From Pleodorina starrii (Eukaryota > Chlorophyta > Chlorophyceae > Chlamydomonadales > Volvocaceae): a stretch of 64,000 bases of DNA. The notes below the pieces were generated by a model, which worked only from the letters and a program-made list of their open reading frames with translations, ran no database searches and was not told the origin of the DNA. Every line of letters starts with the position of its first letter. Position 1 is the first letter of the stretch. The stretch covers positions 186,001-250,000 of the forward strand of contig BRXU01000049.1 in NCBI GenBank assembly GCA_030267565.1. The letters run 5' to 3'. Below are positions 1-12,300 of the stretch, in pieces. The position numbers were made by a program, and so were the translations under genes.

Positions 1-855
1 AGCGGCTGGACCACCGAGCCGCGACTGCGCAACGGCTGCAGGGGTGGGCTCGGCGCCGGCCGTGCCGCGCGCCGCGACGTCGGACAGCCGCATACCCCCG
101 AATCTGCGCATGGTGCTCTCCGGCGTATTAAAAAGCTGCCTGGGAGTGCCCATATGGTAGCCGGAGTAGGCGGGGGTTCCGCCAAAGGACGGGCCAGTGG
201 CAGGGGTGAGGAGGGGGCCAGCAAAGGGGGGAACCCCAGCCAGTTGCGGCGCGAGCCCCTGTGGCTGCATCTGCGGCTGCTGCGGGTGTGGTTGTTTTGG
301 TCGTGCAACGGCCTGCCGTGGCCCTGCCGGCCCCATTCCCAACGAAAGTGTCGGTTGCTCAGCGGGGAGTTGACTGGTCGCGCCCGCAGCGTTGCTGGGT
401 TGCGCGCAGTCAGACGCCTGGACTGCGTTTGCGCTGTCCATCTGTCCGCCTGGCTGTGATTGTTGGTTGTAGCCGTTTAAGGCACCTTGCGGGGGATTAA
501 CGCTGCCGTTCGGCGCGTCATCTTTGCCGGCCTGGCGCGGTGCCAATTCTCGGACCCTGCCCGCCATATCAAAGCCAGCATATGTCTGCAGATGTTCGAT
601 TGGAACTCGGGCATAGGCTGGCGCGGGGGGCGCTTGCTGTAAGGATTCCGGAGCTGGCGCCTGCGACGACTTGAACGCGCCCTGACCCGATCCGCTAGGC
701 TGCGCTGCTGTCCTGGCTGCCTGGTGTATAGGCTGATCCTCGTCCTCTCCTGCTATGTCGCCGTCCTCGCGTCTGCGCTTGCTCCCGCTCAGCGGCGTGA
801 GACGCCCTTTCAGCAATCTGACAGCCGAGCTGAACAGGTCCTTGAAGGCCACCAT
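1..855 (-). CDS. 5' coding exon of an unidentified gene, open at the left window edge
   Basis: The minus strand is open for 285 codons from an ATG at 855 to base 1 with no stop, so the gene continues outside the window. The start sits in a good context (GCCATGG). The N-terminus reads MVAFKDLFSSAVRLLKGRL and is followed by a basic patch KRRRED at about residue 26 that looks like a nuclear localisation signal. The rest is low-complexity, rich in Gln, Pro, Ala and Gly, with the motif TPRQLFNTPESTMRRFGG near residue 240. I recognise no catalytic domain. The basic N-terminus and disordered middle would fit a nuclear protein such as a nucleoporin or a SUMO-protease-type N-terminal region, but that is only a guess. 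An intron could lie inside the open frame. No stop codon interrupts 855 bases on this strand, which supports coding. Confidence 0.6.
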   Translation of the reverse strand, partial: MVAFKDLFSSAVRLLKGRLTPLSGSKRRREDGDIAGEDEDQPIHQAARTAAQPSGSGQGAFKSSQAPAPESLQQAPPAPAYARVPIEHLQTYAGFDMAGRVRELAPRQAGKDDAPNGSVNPPQGALNGYNQQSQPGGQMDSANAVQASDCAQPSNAAGATSQLPAEQPTLSLGMGPAGPRQAVARPKQPHPQQPQMQPQGLAPQLAGVPPFAGPLLTPATGPSFGGTPAYSGYHMGTPRQLFNTPESTMRRFGGMRLSDVAARGTAGAEPTPAAVAQSRLGGPAA

Positions 856-2106
856 GGCTGGAGCTAATTACCTGACAAGTCCATGTTGCAAATCAAAGGT
901 TGCTGTGGAGTATGAAAAAGACAAGACACAAAACTATACATCAACCGCGGGCAACTCGCCCAGTGTTGCTGCAAAGGTTAATTGCATTGAAATGTAGACA
1001 TACGCAAAGTAACATGTACAGCAAGTGCTACCTTTGACCTTTCCATACTATGGAAAATTTGCCATACCGCCCGCCCGGGTGGTGCCCGGGATAAATACGG
1101 CATGGACATCTCAGCAGCCTCGAACATTTACCGCACAGTTAGCGCTGCCGGTAACCTTATTATAAGCTTGATCATCGATTGGTTCGACATAAACCTTTGA
1201 TAGGCGGAAAAAGAGGCACAATCTTGGTGCCGGTCGGTTAGATCGGCACCTGGTAGCTGGTACCCTCCGCGTGTTTCCTTGAGCATGGAGCTAGCTTGAT
1301 ACTTGCCGTTCCAAGGGAGTAACGTTATCATAAGGGTTCGCTCTTGCTTGCGCTGCGTGACATGCCTGTGGCGCCAACCGCCGCACCGTGCTGAGCGTGC
1401 CGAGCATCTGCTGACGGCAGCAACATACAGCCACAGGTGCTCCCGAGGAAAGGAGCTACCAAGCCGCCTCAACACGAGGTCAACCGCCACACTGCACTTT
1501 TAAAATTTAAGCTCCCTGGGTATGCGAAGAGGTTTCGCCTTGCTGGGGAACCTTCCGCACCGGCAGGGTGCAGGCCTGGCTCACTGCATACACATGCGCG
1601 TTGGCAAGTTACTGGTTCCGCATAAGATCGGGGGCGTCCGTAAATTCCGGAGGAGCCATGAGCGGGTGGCCGCTAATAGAGGTGCGGTGCATGGCGGGCG
1701 CATGTCCACCCTCCCCTTATCCGCTTTGAGCGCGAGGCGCTTCATCGCCGCGTGTCTGGTGTTCGAACCACTGGAGAGAGCGCCGGCCACCGCTCCAGGG
1801 GGCGACTGGATGGGCCACTCTTAAGCCCTAAAACCCCCTCGACGCCTTGAGAGGGCCATCCTCTTTCCAACACTCTCCTGGGTACCCCATTGTACAGCAG
1901 AACATCCTACCCTATCTCCATCCTATCCTATCTCCATCCTACTATCCATTCCCGCTAATTACGTTACAACGCCGCTACCCCCTTCCCCCTTTGGACGATA
2001 GGGCCTTTACGGGCCCCTAAGGCGGGAAGGAGGGGGTGGTGGGTGGTGTTGGCCCCCGGGCCACCCCCGTCAAGGCCGCCGGCGGCCTCCTGCCGGGGAG
2101 GAGCCA
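856..2106. other. Intergenic stretch between two minus-strand genes
   Basis: This interval holds the upstream region of the left-edge gene and the 3' UTR of the jouberin-like gene. It is more AT-rich near 880-1080 and contains short C-rich tandem motifs (CTATCTCCATC type) near 1910-1950. ORFs of 60-120 codons occur on both strands but have no recognisable motif or splice-linked continuation, so I call no gene here. Confidence 0.5.
1964..1968 (-). terminator. Probable polyadenylation signal TGTAA of the jouberin-like gene
   Basis: On the minus strand the pentamer TGTAA lies 139 bases past the stop codon at 2107. TGTAA is the usual chlamydomonadalean polyadenylation signal, and this distance is reasonable for a 3' UTR. 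The assignment rests on motif and position only. Confidence 0.5.
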
Positions 2107-3300
2107 TCACGCCTGCTGCGCCAAATACTGCGGTTGGTTGTACGACATCTGCAGCTGCTGTGCGCCGTACTGCGCCTGCCGCCCGTACGGCTGCGGCTGC
2201 TGCTGCTGCGGCGGTGCGTACTGAGGCTGCCGCGCTGGCTGTTGATGTTGATGTTGATGTTGTTGTTGCTGTTGCTGTTGCGGGTACTGCTGTTGTGGGT
2301 ACTGCGGACGTTGCCCGTAATCCTGCTGCTGTTGCTGCTGTTGCACTCGCTGCCCGTACTGCACTTGCCCGTACTGCGACTGGGGCTGGCTGTACGACAT
2401 TTGTTGTCCGTACGAAGGTTGTTGCTGCGGTTGTTGGTGCGTGTAGCCGTAGCCGTAGCCGTTACCCTGCGGCCCGACTCCGTAATCTCCTTCTCCCAAT
2501 TGAAGCCCCAACTGCTGCTGCTGTGGCTGTGGCTGCGGCTGCGGCTGCGGCTGCGGCTGAGGAAAAGGATGTGCGTATTGTTGCCGCTGCAGCGCTTCCT
2601 GCCGTTGCCACTGCTGCTGCTGTTGTTGCTGCGGCTGTTGTGCATGAACCTGAGGCTGCTGCATCGCTGGTTGCACCCTCAGTGGCACAGGCTGCGTCCG
2701 ATGCAGCTCCAGATCCACGGCGGGCTGGCCGTACTGCTGTACACCGTACGGCGAGTACGGCTGCTGCCGCGCAATGTACTGCTGCTGTTGCTGCGGGACA
2801 GTATACTGCTGCTGTTGTTGCTGCTGCTGTTGTACGGCGTACTGCAGCAGCTGTATGTCCCGCGCCTGAGGCGGGTACTGCCTCGGCCCTTGCGCCCTCT
2901 CCTGTTCAGCGGCCCGCTGAAGTTGAGAGTACCGCAGCGGATCCGGCTGTTGTACGTCCTTCGGCCACTGGTACTGCTGCTCCTGGCCGTACAGCGCCCG
3001 CGTGTACGGCACCTGCGGCGGCGGCGGCAGCGCCGCCGCCGCCGCCGCCGGGTAGCGCCAGTTCTGCTCCTCTGCCGCCAGCAGCTGTTGCCGCGCGTAC
3101 TCTTGTTGCTGCTGCCGCAGCCGCGACGGCGGGCCGCCGCCGGCGGCGGCGGCTGCGGCGGCCAGCGGCGTCGCCGGCGCCGGCGCCGCTCCGCCTAGCG
3201 AATTGGGTCGGGCGGGTGAGTAGCCCGGCGCCGCTGCCTGCTGCTGGGGCTGGGGCTGGGGCTGCTGGGGCTGCGGATGCGACCACTGATACTCCTGAAC
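2107..3300 (-). other. Gln/Tyr-rich prion-like C-terminal segment of the jouberin-like protein
   Basis: This part of the last exon encodes about 390 residues dominated by Gln, Tyr, Pro and Gly, with repeated YGQ, QYGQ and SYSQ motifs and runs of up to nine Gln. The composition resembles known prion-like low-complexity domains. The frame stays open although the codon runs (CAG/CAA mixtures) are interrupted, which suggests selection for the peptide rather than simple slippage. Confidence 0.75.
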
Positions 3301-6300
3301 GTGTGGGGCCGGCGGAGCCGGCGGCACCGCCGCCGCCGCTGGCACCGCCGCCGCCGCTGGCGCCGCCGGCTCCGCCGGCGGCGGCGCTTGCTCCTTGAAG
3401 GCGGGCGGCGGAAGCTCATCCGCGAACTTGACGTTGCTCTTCGGCTTGCCGGAGCGAGGGAGGGAGTCCTTCCCCACACCGCCGCCGCCGCCGCCAACGC
3501 CGCCAACGCCGACGCCCTCCTTGCCGCCTTCCGGCTTCTCCGTCGTCGCCGGCGGCGCCGACGGCGGCCGCGGCGGCGTCGAAAAGCGGCTCATTGGGAG
3601 TTCCGGCAGCGCCGCTTCATCAATGGTGGGAATGGCGGAGACCTCCGCCGAGGGAGTTGCTGGTGCCGGCGGCGGCGATGCCGCGGACGCCGCCGCTGAC
3701 GCGGCGGCGGCGGCGGCGGCGATGGCTCGATCGGTCTTGGCGCGCAGCTCCGAAAGTCGGCTTCGGGGTACGACAAGATGGTCACCGTTGGGGTCGTTGG
3801 GGTCGCCGATGACGCCGCGCTCGCGGGCGTCCCTGCAAGGTCGTTGGCCGTTGGAAGTTGGTTACTATGTTAGCCGTCCACCATCCACCTCCCTCCCGAC
3901 TGCCCACTCCCTCCCGACTGCCCACTCCCTCCCTCCCTCCCGGCTAACTGACTGACTGCCTGACTGCCCACCCCAGGCGGACTCGCCTGCGGACGTCGTT
4001 GAGCATGAGTCGGAGGAACTCGGGAGTCAGTTGGTCGGGGATGTCCCATCGGACACGTCGGGGCGCCTCCGCCTGGACACTCGAGGGAGGGGAGGGAGGG
4101 GGATTGCAGAGGGGGGGGGCGGGGGAAGGGGCGGTCGACGACCGGTCAGGGCGCCAGCTCAGCGGGTCGCGGCGAATAGTAATAGTTAAAAAAGTACGAC
4201 TAAACCCTAATGCTCCCAAGCGTCGTTCGGGTCATCTCTAATGCATGAGATCCGGTTCGACCGACAGCACAGATCTCCGGCCCTGGAGCCGTGGTGCCGT
4301 ACTGTACGGCAAAACACACCCACCCACCCGCTTGGTGTCCCGCGACATGAGCTCCAGGGGGTTCTTGTGGCCCATCTGCAGCGCCACATCGGGGTGGCTG
4401 TTGTCGTACGCCAACAGGAGTACGGGAGCCCAGGGCGCGAAGCTGCAAACCGCAGCGATGTGGAACTGCGGGTTCCAAGCCACCTGGGGGGGGAGAGGTA
4501 CGGCAGGAAAGGGAAATGGAAAAGGGAAAGGGAGAAGGAAAGGCAAAAAGGAAAGGGAAGGGAAAGCATAGGAACAAGGGTGAGGAGAAGCCGGAAAGGG
4601 TGGGGAGAAGAGGCGGGGGCTCGACAGCAGGCAAACAGTGAGACGACGACGGCGGCAGCGGTGCGGCCCATGGGTCACATCCACAGCCCGGATTGCCCAT
4701 GATTCCCTACCCCAACAGTACCCTCAACCGCCAACCGCCAACACACAACCCCCAAGCCACAACCGCCTACACACAATCCACAACATGTACCCACGCCCCC
4801 CCTTCCCCGCCTCCCCCCTTCCCCCTCCCCGCCCACTTGCCTGATACACCGCGTCACCCCCAAGTGCAAAGTGCGGCAGCAGGGTGGGCGGCCCTCCGTT
4901 GGCATCCCAGATCAGCACCCGCCCGTCCTCACTGCCACAAACCACGTAGCGCCCGTCTGATGAGGGGGGAGGGGCGGGAGGTTTGATGGGGGGAAAGGGG
5001 TTTGAAGAGTGTAATGCAAGAACGAAACCGGGATGGGGGGAGGGAGGGAGGGTGTGCGAGGGGCCAGCAGAGGAGAGCGCAGAGATAAGAACGAGAGAGA
5101 GAGAGAGGGAGAAGAAAGTTGGCTGCGCTTGATTTTCACCCGCGAGCCCCCGCTCAACCCCCAATTCAAAAATCCACCTCAGACCATCAGTCCATCACTG
5201 CATCGCACCACCATCATCAACCCCCTCCTCCTCAACTCCCTCCTCCCCTTCCCTCCCCTGCCCCCCCCCTCAAGCACTCAGCGCCCCCCCCCTTCCACTT
5301 CACTCCCCCCCCACCCACCCACCCTACCCGGGCTGAACGTGGCCTTGACGGGTGCCTCCCTGCACCTCATGCCCAGAAACTGCTCCGCGGTGTTGAGGCT
5401 GCGAGTCTCCACCACCAACAGCCGACTCCGCTTGGTCAGCAGACCCAGCCGCCGACCGTCCGCGTGGGGGAACACCGAGGACAGAGGCTCGCCGTGGAAC
5501 TCGTCACACCTGGGGGGGGTGTAAAAAATGATACCGCAGCGGGGGTGGACGTGGGTTAGGGTGTGTGTGTGTGTGTGGATGGGTGGGGCAACTGGAATCG
5601 CAACTGAAACCGCAACCCGAAAACCGAAAACCGAAAAACGAAACTCACTGACGGAGCACTCGGAGCATGTTGGCAGCAGCAGCAGCAGCAGCCGCGGCGG
5701 CGGCGGCGGCGTCCGTGCCCGCCGTCGCCGTCGAGCCCTGTGTCGCATTCATGCCGCCGCCGGCGGCGGCGGCGCCGCCGCCGCCGCCGCCGCCGCTAGG
5801 CTCGCCGGCGACGGAGGCGATGGAGGGCCGCAGCGAGGCGCTGAAATTGAAGTTGGATCGTGGCAACATGGACGCGTTCAGGTTGACGGCACCGCCGCCG
5901 CCACCACCGCCACCTGCCCCTGACCGCGCCGTGCTGTTGAGTCGGCTGCGTAGGGTGGTGCTGAGCAAACTGGCGGAGTTGGGGCCGGCGCCGCTGCTGT
6001 TGTTGCCTGAGGGGAGGGAGGGAGGGGGGCGCGGGCTTAGGGTTAAGGGGAGCCGAAACGGGGCCCCCGGGGGCAAAGGGGTGAGGTGAGGTGAGGTGGG
6101 GTGTGGGGTGGGTGGGTGGGTACAAAGACAGAAGAACCACAGGAGGGGAAAGAAGGGGGGACACAACGAGTGGGATGGCAGGGGTGGGTATTTTGGGTCG
6201 AGAGAGGGCGAGTCTGGGGTTGGTGTTGGTGTTCTGTGTTCTGGGGTTATTGGTTTGGGGTTCTGGGTTTTAGGGTTTTGGGGTTTCGGGGCTCGAGGTC

Positions 6301-9300
6301 AGGGCTGGGCCGGGTTGTGGTGCAAAGACCGCTCAGCAGGGCCCTTTGAAGAAGATGGAACTCTGAACTCCTGCTCATACCACCATAAGCTCACACCACC
6401 AAAAGCTCACACCACCAACCCACCCGGCCTCCTCACCCACATAACCCCCCCCCCCGCTTCGCTCTCTCACCGGCAGAGATGGTTGATATCTTGAGATTGG
6501 TGCCCCCGGGGGCAGCTGCCACCGCATCCGCCCCCTTGCTCACATCGCAACTGAATTCCTGCGGGGTTGTGTGGGGGGTGGGATTATCCACGTATAGGCC
6601 GGAACGGAGGAGGGTGGGATGGGGTGTGGGGTTGGGGAGCAAGAGGTCCAGAGCGGATCGTACGGCGAGCTGACTGGCTCCCTTCGGAACTGGGAGCGTC
6701 CGTACTGAGTGAGTGAGTGACGGCACCGCAGTCTTGGAGGCGCGGGGGCGACCACACGCGGGCGAACGGACACAGCAGCAGCAGCAGCCGTACCCGGCCG
6801 TACCCACCCACCCACCCAGCCAGCCACCCAGCCAGCCAGCCACCAGCCAGCACACTGCAAACACATACGTACACGTAACTTTATTTATCACCACCACCAC
6901 GCACCACCACGCACCGCCCCCTTCACTCCCCTCACCTGCAGTACCCCCGCGCTGTCCCCCGCATACAACCGGGTGCCCAGTTTGTCGAAACACAGCGAAT
7001 TGATGCAACCGCTCTGAGTCTAGGGGGACGAAGGGGGGGGGAAAGAGGGGGGGCAGGAAGGAGGAAAGGGGCGGAAGCGGGGGCGACGGGGGGGGTGGGG
7101 GGGTGTTGGTGAGTGGAATGCTGTTGTGTGTGTCCGGCGATCACCATTTCCCATGCATTTCACATACAAATCGCCGTAGACTGCTGTACATGCCGTACCT
7201 ACCTTGATCGCCGTCAGCAGCTCCCCCGTGTACCGCCGCCACAGCCGTACAGTCCCGTCGTACGCGCCCGTCGCCACAAGCGCGCTCCCGGGCTTCTGTA
7301 CGGGATGGAACTGTGCCGTATACACATAGCAAGCGTGGAGCAGCACAGTAGCGTGAGGCAGGCTGGCGGCGGCCTTATTAACGCCCATCAGCGCCAGTGG
7401 CGGCGCCGCCGCCGCCACCGCGCCGCCACCCACATTGGCGGCGCCGCCACTTCTGCCGCCGGAGGCAAGCGCGCCGCTGGCCGCGCCCCCCACCGCCGCC
7501 GCCGCCGACGACGGCCGCTTTATGGTCGTCAGGAGGCTCATCGTCGGCGCCGCCGCCGCCGCGGCGGCGGCGGCGTCGCCGCCGGCGACGCTGGTGCTGC
7601 TGGCGCGGCCGCCGGCCTCCGCCGCCGCCGCCGCCGCGGCGGCCATGGCCGCCGCGGCGGCAGCGGGGTTGAACTCCCAGATCTTTGCCGTACCGTCGGC
7701 GGAGGCGGTGACGACGGCGGAGTCGTCTCGCGCCCAGGCCACCTCGTACACAAAGCCGTTGTGGGCGCAGGGGATGGTGCGCTTGGCGGCGCCTGTCCAG
7801 GTCCCGGGAGGGAAGGGGAGGAGAGAGGGGGAGGGGAAGGGAAATAAATGGGCAAGGGGCAAGGGGAAGGGGGAAGGGAGGGGTAGCCGGCGGGCGGGGG
7901 CGGTCGGTCCGAGACGGGGTTTTCGGGGTTTCGGAGTTTTCGGTTTTTTTCCGGGTTGGGAGGTTTTTTGGGCGTCACGGTATGGGGGACATGAGCGAGG
8001 AGGGCGTCCCACCCCCCCCCCCCCCCCCACAGGACCGCTCAGGGCCCCAGGGCCCCCCACCCACACCCGATCGCAGCGGCCCGCATCCACACAAACACAA
8101 ACACACACCCACACATGCACACACATACACACACACCCCACCTGTGAGGGTGCTGTATATGACGAGCCGGGCCCGGTCGTCATCCTCCGAAACCAGAACC
8201 GCCAGGAAGGTGCCTCCATTGCTGAAGGCCAGGCAAGTCACCCCCAGGGGGCCGCCGGGCAGCTTGCGAAGTGGCATGTTGGGGATCTGGGGGGGGGAGG
8301 GAGGGGGTGAGGGGTGGAGGGGGAGGGGTACCGCAGGGAAGGGAAGGAGACCGGGGGTTGAGGGGAAGGGGAGGGGGAACGAAACACAGAGCGTCAGGCG
8401 TAGGGCCCTCTGGAGATGGGGGGCAGCGGCTTGCCGTACCTTTCCAAACTCGGCGCTTGCCCTTCCCCGTCCCCTTCCCCGACCTACCGTACACCCCACG
8501 TCACCCCTTCCCAGCGCCACACCACCCCCCACACCACACACCGCCCCCTCCTCCCCCCCACACACCACACACCACACACCGCCCCCTACCCCCACACCAC
8601 ACACACCACATACACGCACTCACACGCACTCATAGCTACACACGCACTCACAACTACACACACACATACATCCGCAACAAACCTTGCAGGGCTCAGTGAT
8701 GGGTCGGTAGAACTTGTGTGCGGTGATGTCCTCAGCGCCCTCCCTCAGCCCCAGCCCTAGCAGCTCGTCGCCTTCGCCCCCCGCACCCGCCACGTAGGCA
8801 GATAGGGGGACCTTGCCTGGCGGGGGAGATTGGGGGGGAGATGGGGGGGGGAAGATGGGGGAGGGGGAAGATGGGGGAAAGGGGGGAGGGGGCGGGGGGG
8901 GGGGTGAACAAAGGGACATCAACGGGGCGAGGCGGGGCGGGGCGGGGCGGGCATCGGGCCCAAGTGGCGAAATGGGTTTTGGTGTTGTGGGTGGGGTGAA
9001 TGAGGTCGCATGGACCAACCAGATTGGAACCTCGACCAGATCGGGAATTGGGAATTGGGAATTGGGATGCGGAGATGGACGGCACACACACACACACATG
9101 CACACACATGCACACACATGGTCCCCCGGGTGAAAGAGATCGGGGTGTCGAAGGCTGGAGACAATGGTGTCCTCTGGTGCGCGGGGCGGCTGGAGTGGGA
9201 TGCCACCAAGAAGACTACAACGCTGCCGCAGAGCAGTGGTGGAGGAATGAGTCTGCATAGGGCCTGGACCAGACTGCATAGCAGGTGGTGGTTGGATAAC

Positions 9301-12300
9301 TAAGATCGGGCGGCGGCAGGCTTCCGAAGGATATAGGAGGTGGTAATGGCACCGGTGTGAGTGCCCTGGTAGATTACGCAGCTGTAGAGCATGCGTTCGG
9401 TGGACCGAGGACAGTAGGCGCCTGGGGCTAGCTTAGCTGGCACATGGACAATCAGGTGGACGCTGTCCTGTGACGATTACGGCGCAGCGGTTAGCACTTC
9501 CCGGTGCAGTGTGCAGACAAGGTGGTACGCCCCTCCTCAACAGAGGAGTGCTTCGGCGGTCTCCCGTATGTGGGCGGGTTAGCGCCCCCGGCCAGTGTCG
9601 GCCCGGCAGATATGTAACAGTTACACATGCACACACATGCACATACATGCACACACATGCACACACATGCACACACATGCACATACATGCACACACATGC
9701 ACATACATGCACACACATGCACACACCCAAGGTGGTACGCCCCTCCTCAACAGAGGAGTGCTTCGGCGGTCTCCCGTATGTGGGCGGGTTAGCGCCCCCG
9801 GCCAGTGTCGGCCCGGCAGATATGTAACAGTTACACACACATGCACACACATGCACACACATGCACACACATGCACACACATGCACACACATGCACACAC
9901 ATGCACACACATGCACACACATGCACACACATGCACACACATGCACCCCATCCTGGCGGTGGTCAACGGCCACTTTCAGTGTGTGCAGCACGCAGGGATG
10001 GGTATGGAGGGAGGGGGAGGGGAAGTGGAGTGAGGGGATGAAGGGGCTTTAGGGGTGAGGGAGGGAACTTAGGGCGTCGAGGCAGGGAGGCGTGAGAGGA
10101 GGGGAGGAGGAGGGGGGGGGTCCTTCGGGTCCGAGAGGACTTAGGGTGCAGAGACCGCCGCAGGCTGCCTTTTGTAGGCAAGGGAGGCTTTAGGGAGCGG
10201 GTTTAGCGAGAGTGAGGAGAGTTGGCGAGGTGCCGCCTAGTGCGAACTATAGCTCCGTCACCTAGCCCGCTGCCGCAAGGCCCGCTCCCGACCTCCTGCC
10301 GCGTCGAGGCCAAGCGGCGCTCTGGAGCTCGGCCTCTAGGGGCCACCCCCCGGCCTCTCCGGGGCCGTCGTAGTAGGAGTAGTAGCAGGGGTAGGGCGCG
10401 CGCTGTCTTGGGTTCTCCTTTGGTGCTGACCGCCCACGAGCCGGACCAAGCTCGGGGCAGGTTCTCAGCGCTTTGTTTTCGCGCCTAGAGGAGCACCGCC
10501 AGCCGGTAGCAGGCCGGCCGGGCGCCCCGGCGCTGCAAGGACTTCAGGGCGGGCAGGACAGCGCGGGCGCCGCGTAGTGCGCCGGCGCGACTGCTGTTTG
10601 TGCGGACGAAGGGCCCAGCTGCCGTATAAGGCAGGCTGTGAGCTCAAGCCTTTGGGGAGCCGCTGCGCCGTACACCCGTATATGGGGTGTATGACGCAGC
10701 CAGCTCTGCGTCGAGCAGGAGGGGGTAGCGGCCCCTCACGCCCTTCTCCCACCGCAAGGGGGAGAGTGCTTAGGCGGTCTTTCCGTCGGGGCTGGGTTAG
10801 CAGCCCCTGGCCAGCGTCAGGGCCCGGTCAGATACTGTAACGACACACATGCACACACATGCACACACATGCACATACATGCACACACATGCACACACAT
10901 GCACACACATGCACACACATGCACATACATGCACACACATGCACACACATGCACACACATGCACACACATGCACACACATGCACACATACGCTTCAAAGG
11001 CGCACGTGCACGCGGTATCATTCGCTCTGGCGCGCGCAAAGACTCACTGGTTTCGAAGCCGCTGCCGTACCCAGCCGGCAAGTACGGCCGGATGCCCTCC
11101 GCCGGCTCCGTGATCACGACCTTGGGCTTCGGTCGCCGTACAGCCTGTACAGCAAGGTACGACGGCAGACGTACAAACACACACACGTGGCTCAATGTCT
11201 ACGGCACGGCACCCCGGTTCGCACATCAGTCCAGCCACATCACATGACATCACCAACGACTGAGATCTCTGACTGACTGAAACACAATAGGGCCCTAGAA
11301 CGGGTCCCTCGATGCGGCGCGATACGGCACGGTACGGCACAGTACGGCACAGTACGGCTCGGGGTCGGTCGCGATGGTCTCGGTCGCGCACCGCGGCTCC
11401 CTTTCTCCTCCAAACACACACCGGCGTAGCTCAAGTTGGTAGAGCACCGGGTTAGTAACCGGCGGGTCTGGAGTTCGATCCCCAGAGTCGGCACTAACTT
11501 AACCGGAAGACGTGGGATCGTACCCCACCGCTGGTCCCCCGGGTGAAAGAGATCGGGGTGTCGAAGGCTGGAGACAATGGTGTCCTCTGGTGCGCGGGGC
11601 GGCTGGAGTGGGATGCCACCAAGAAGACTACAACGCTGCCGCAGAGCAGTGGTGGAGGAATGAGTCTGCATAGGGCCTGGACCAGACTGCATAGCAGGTG
11701 GTGGTTGGATAACTAAGATCGGGCGGCGGCAGGCTTCCGAAGGATATAGGAGGTGGTAATGGCACCGGTGTGAGTGCCCTTGTAGATTACGCAGCTGTAG
11801 AGCATGCGTTCGGTGGACTGAGGACAGTAGGCGCCTGGGGCTAGCTTAGCTGGCACATGGACAATCAGGTGGACGCTGTCCTGTGACGATTACGGCGCAG
11901 CGGTTAGCACTTCCCGGTGCAGTGTGCGGACAAGGTGGTACGCCCCTCCTCAACAGAGGAGTGCTTCGGCGGTCTCCCGTATGTGGGCGGGTTAGCGCCC
12001 CCGGCCAGTGTCGGCCCGGCAGATATGTAACAGTTACACACACACACACACACATACACACACACCCAATCGGTGCCCCGAGGGGGGTGCCCGAGCGGGT
12101 TACCTGCAGCACCACCGTTAGTGCTGAGGGGTACTTGGGCACCACCGCCGCTCCGCCCTCCGCCATTAGAGCCTGCCAGTTGACGTACGCCCGACTGGCG
12201 GCGTTCAGATGCAGCGGCGGCGGCGGGGAAGAAGAAGCAGGGTCGGTGGCGAGGGGAAAGCCCGCAGTGCCCGCACCCACACCCGCCGGGCGCGGATTGG

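Noticed and set aside
2043..3398. 451-codon plus-strand ORF rich in Ala and Val
   Set aside because: It is antisense to the Gln-rich last exon of the jouberin-like gene, and the Ala/Val bias is the complement of CAG/CAA-type codons.
9627..10988. CRISPR-like regular repetition
   Set aside because: Units are 8 bases without unique spacers, in a eukaryotic intron. It is a microsatellite.
9595..11276. Several His/Cys/Thr-rich ORFs (HTHAHTCTHM type)
   Set aside because: They are translations of the ACACATGC microsatellite in all frames, and lie inside introns of the jouberin-like gene.
11420..11493. Functional tRNA-Thr(AGT)
   Set aside because: Position 1-72 and 7-66 pairs fail, and the anticodon and T stems contain mismatches. 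It is joined to a repeated body, so a SINE head is more likely.
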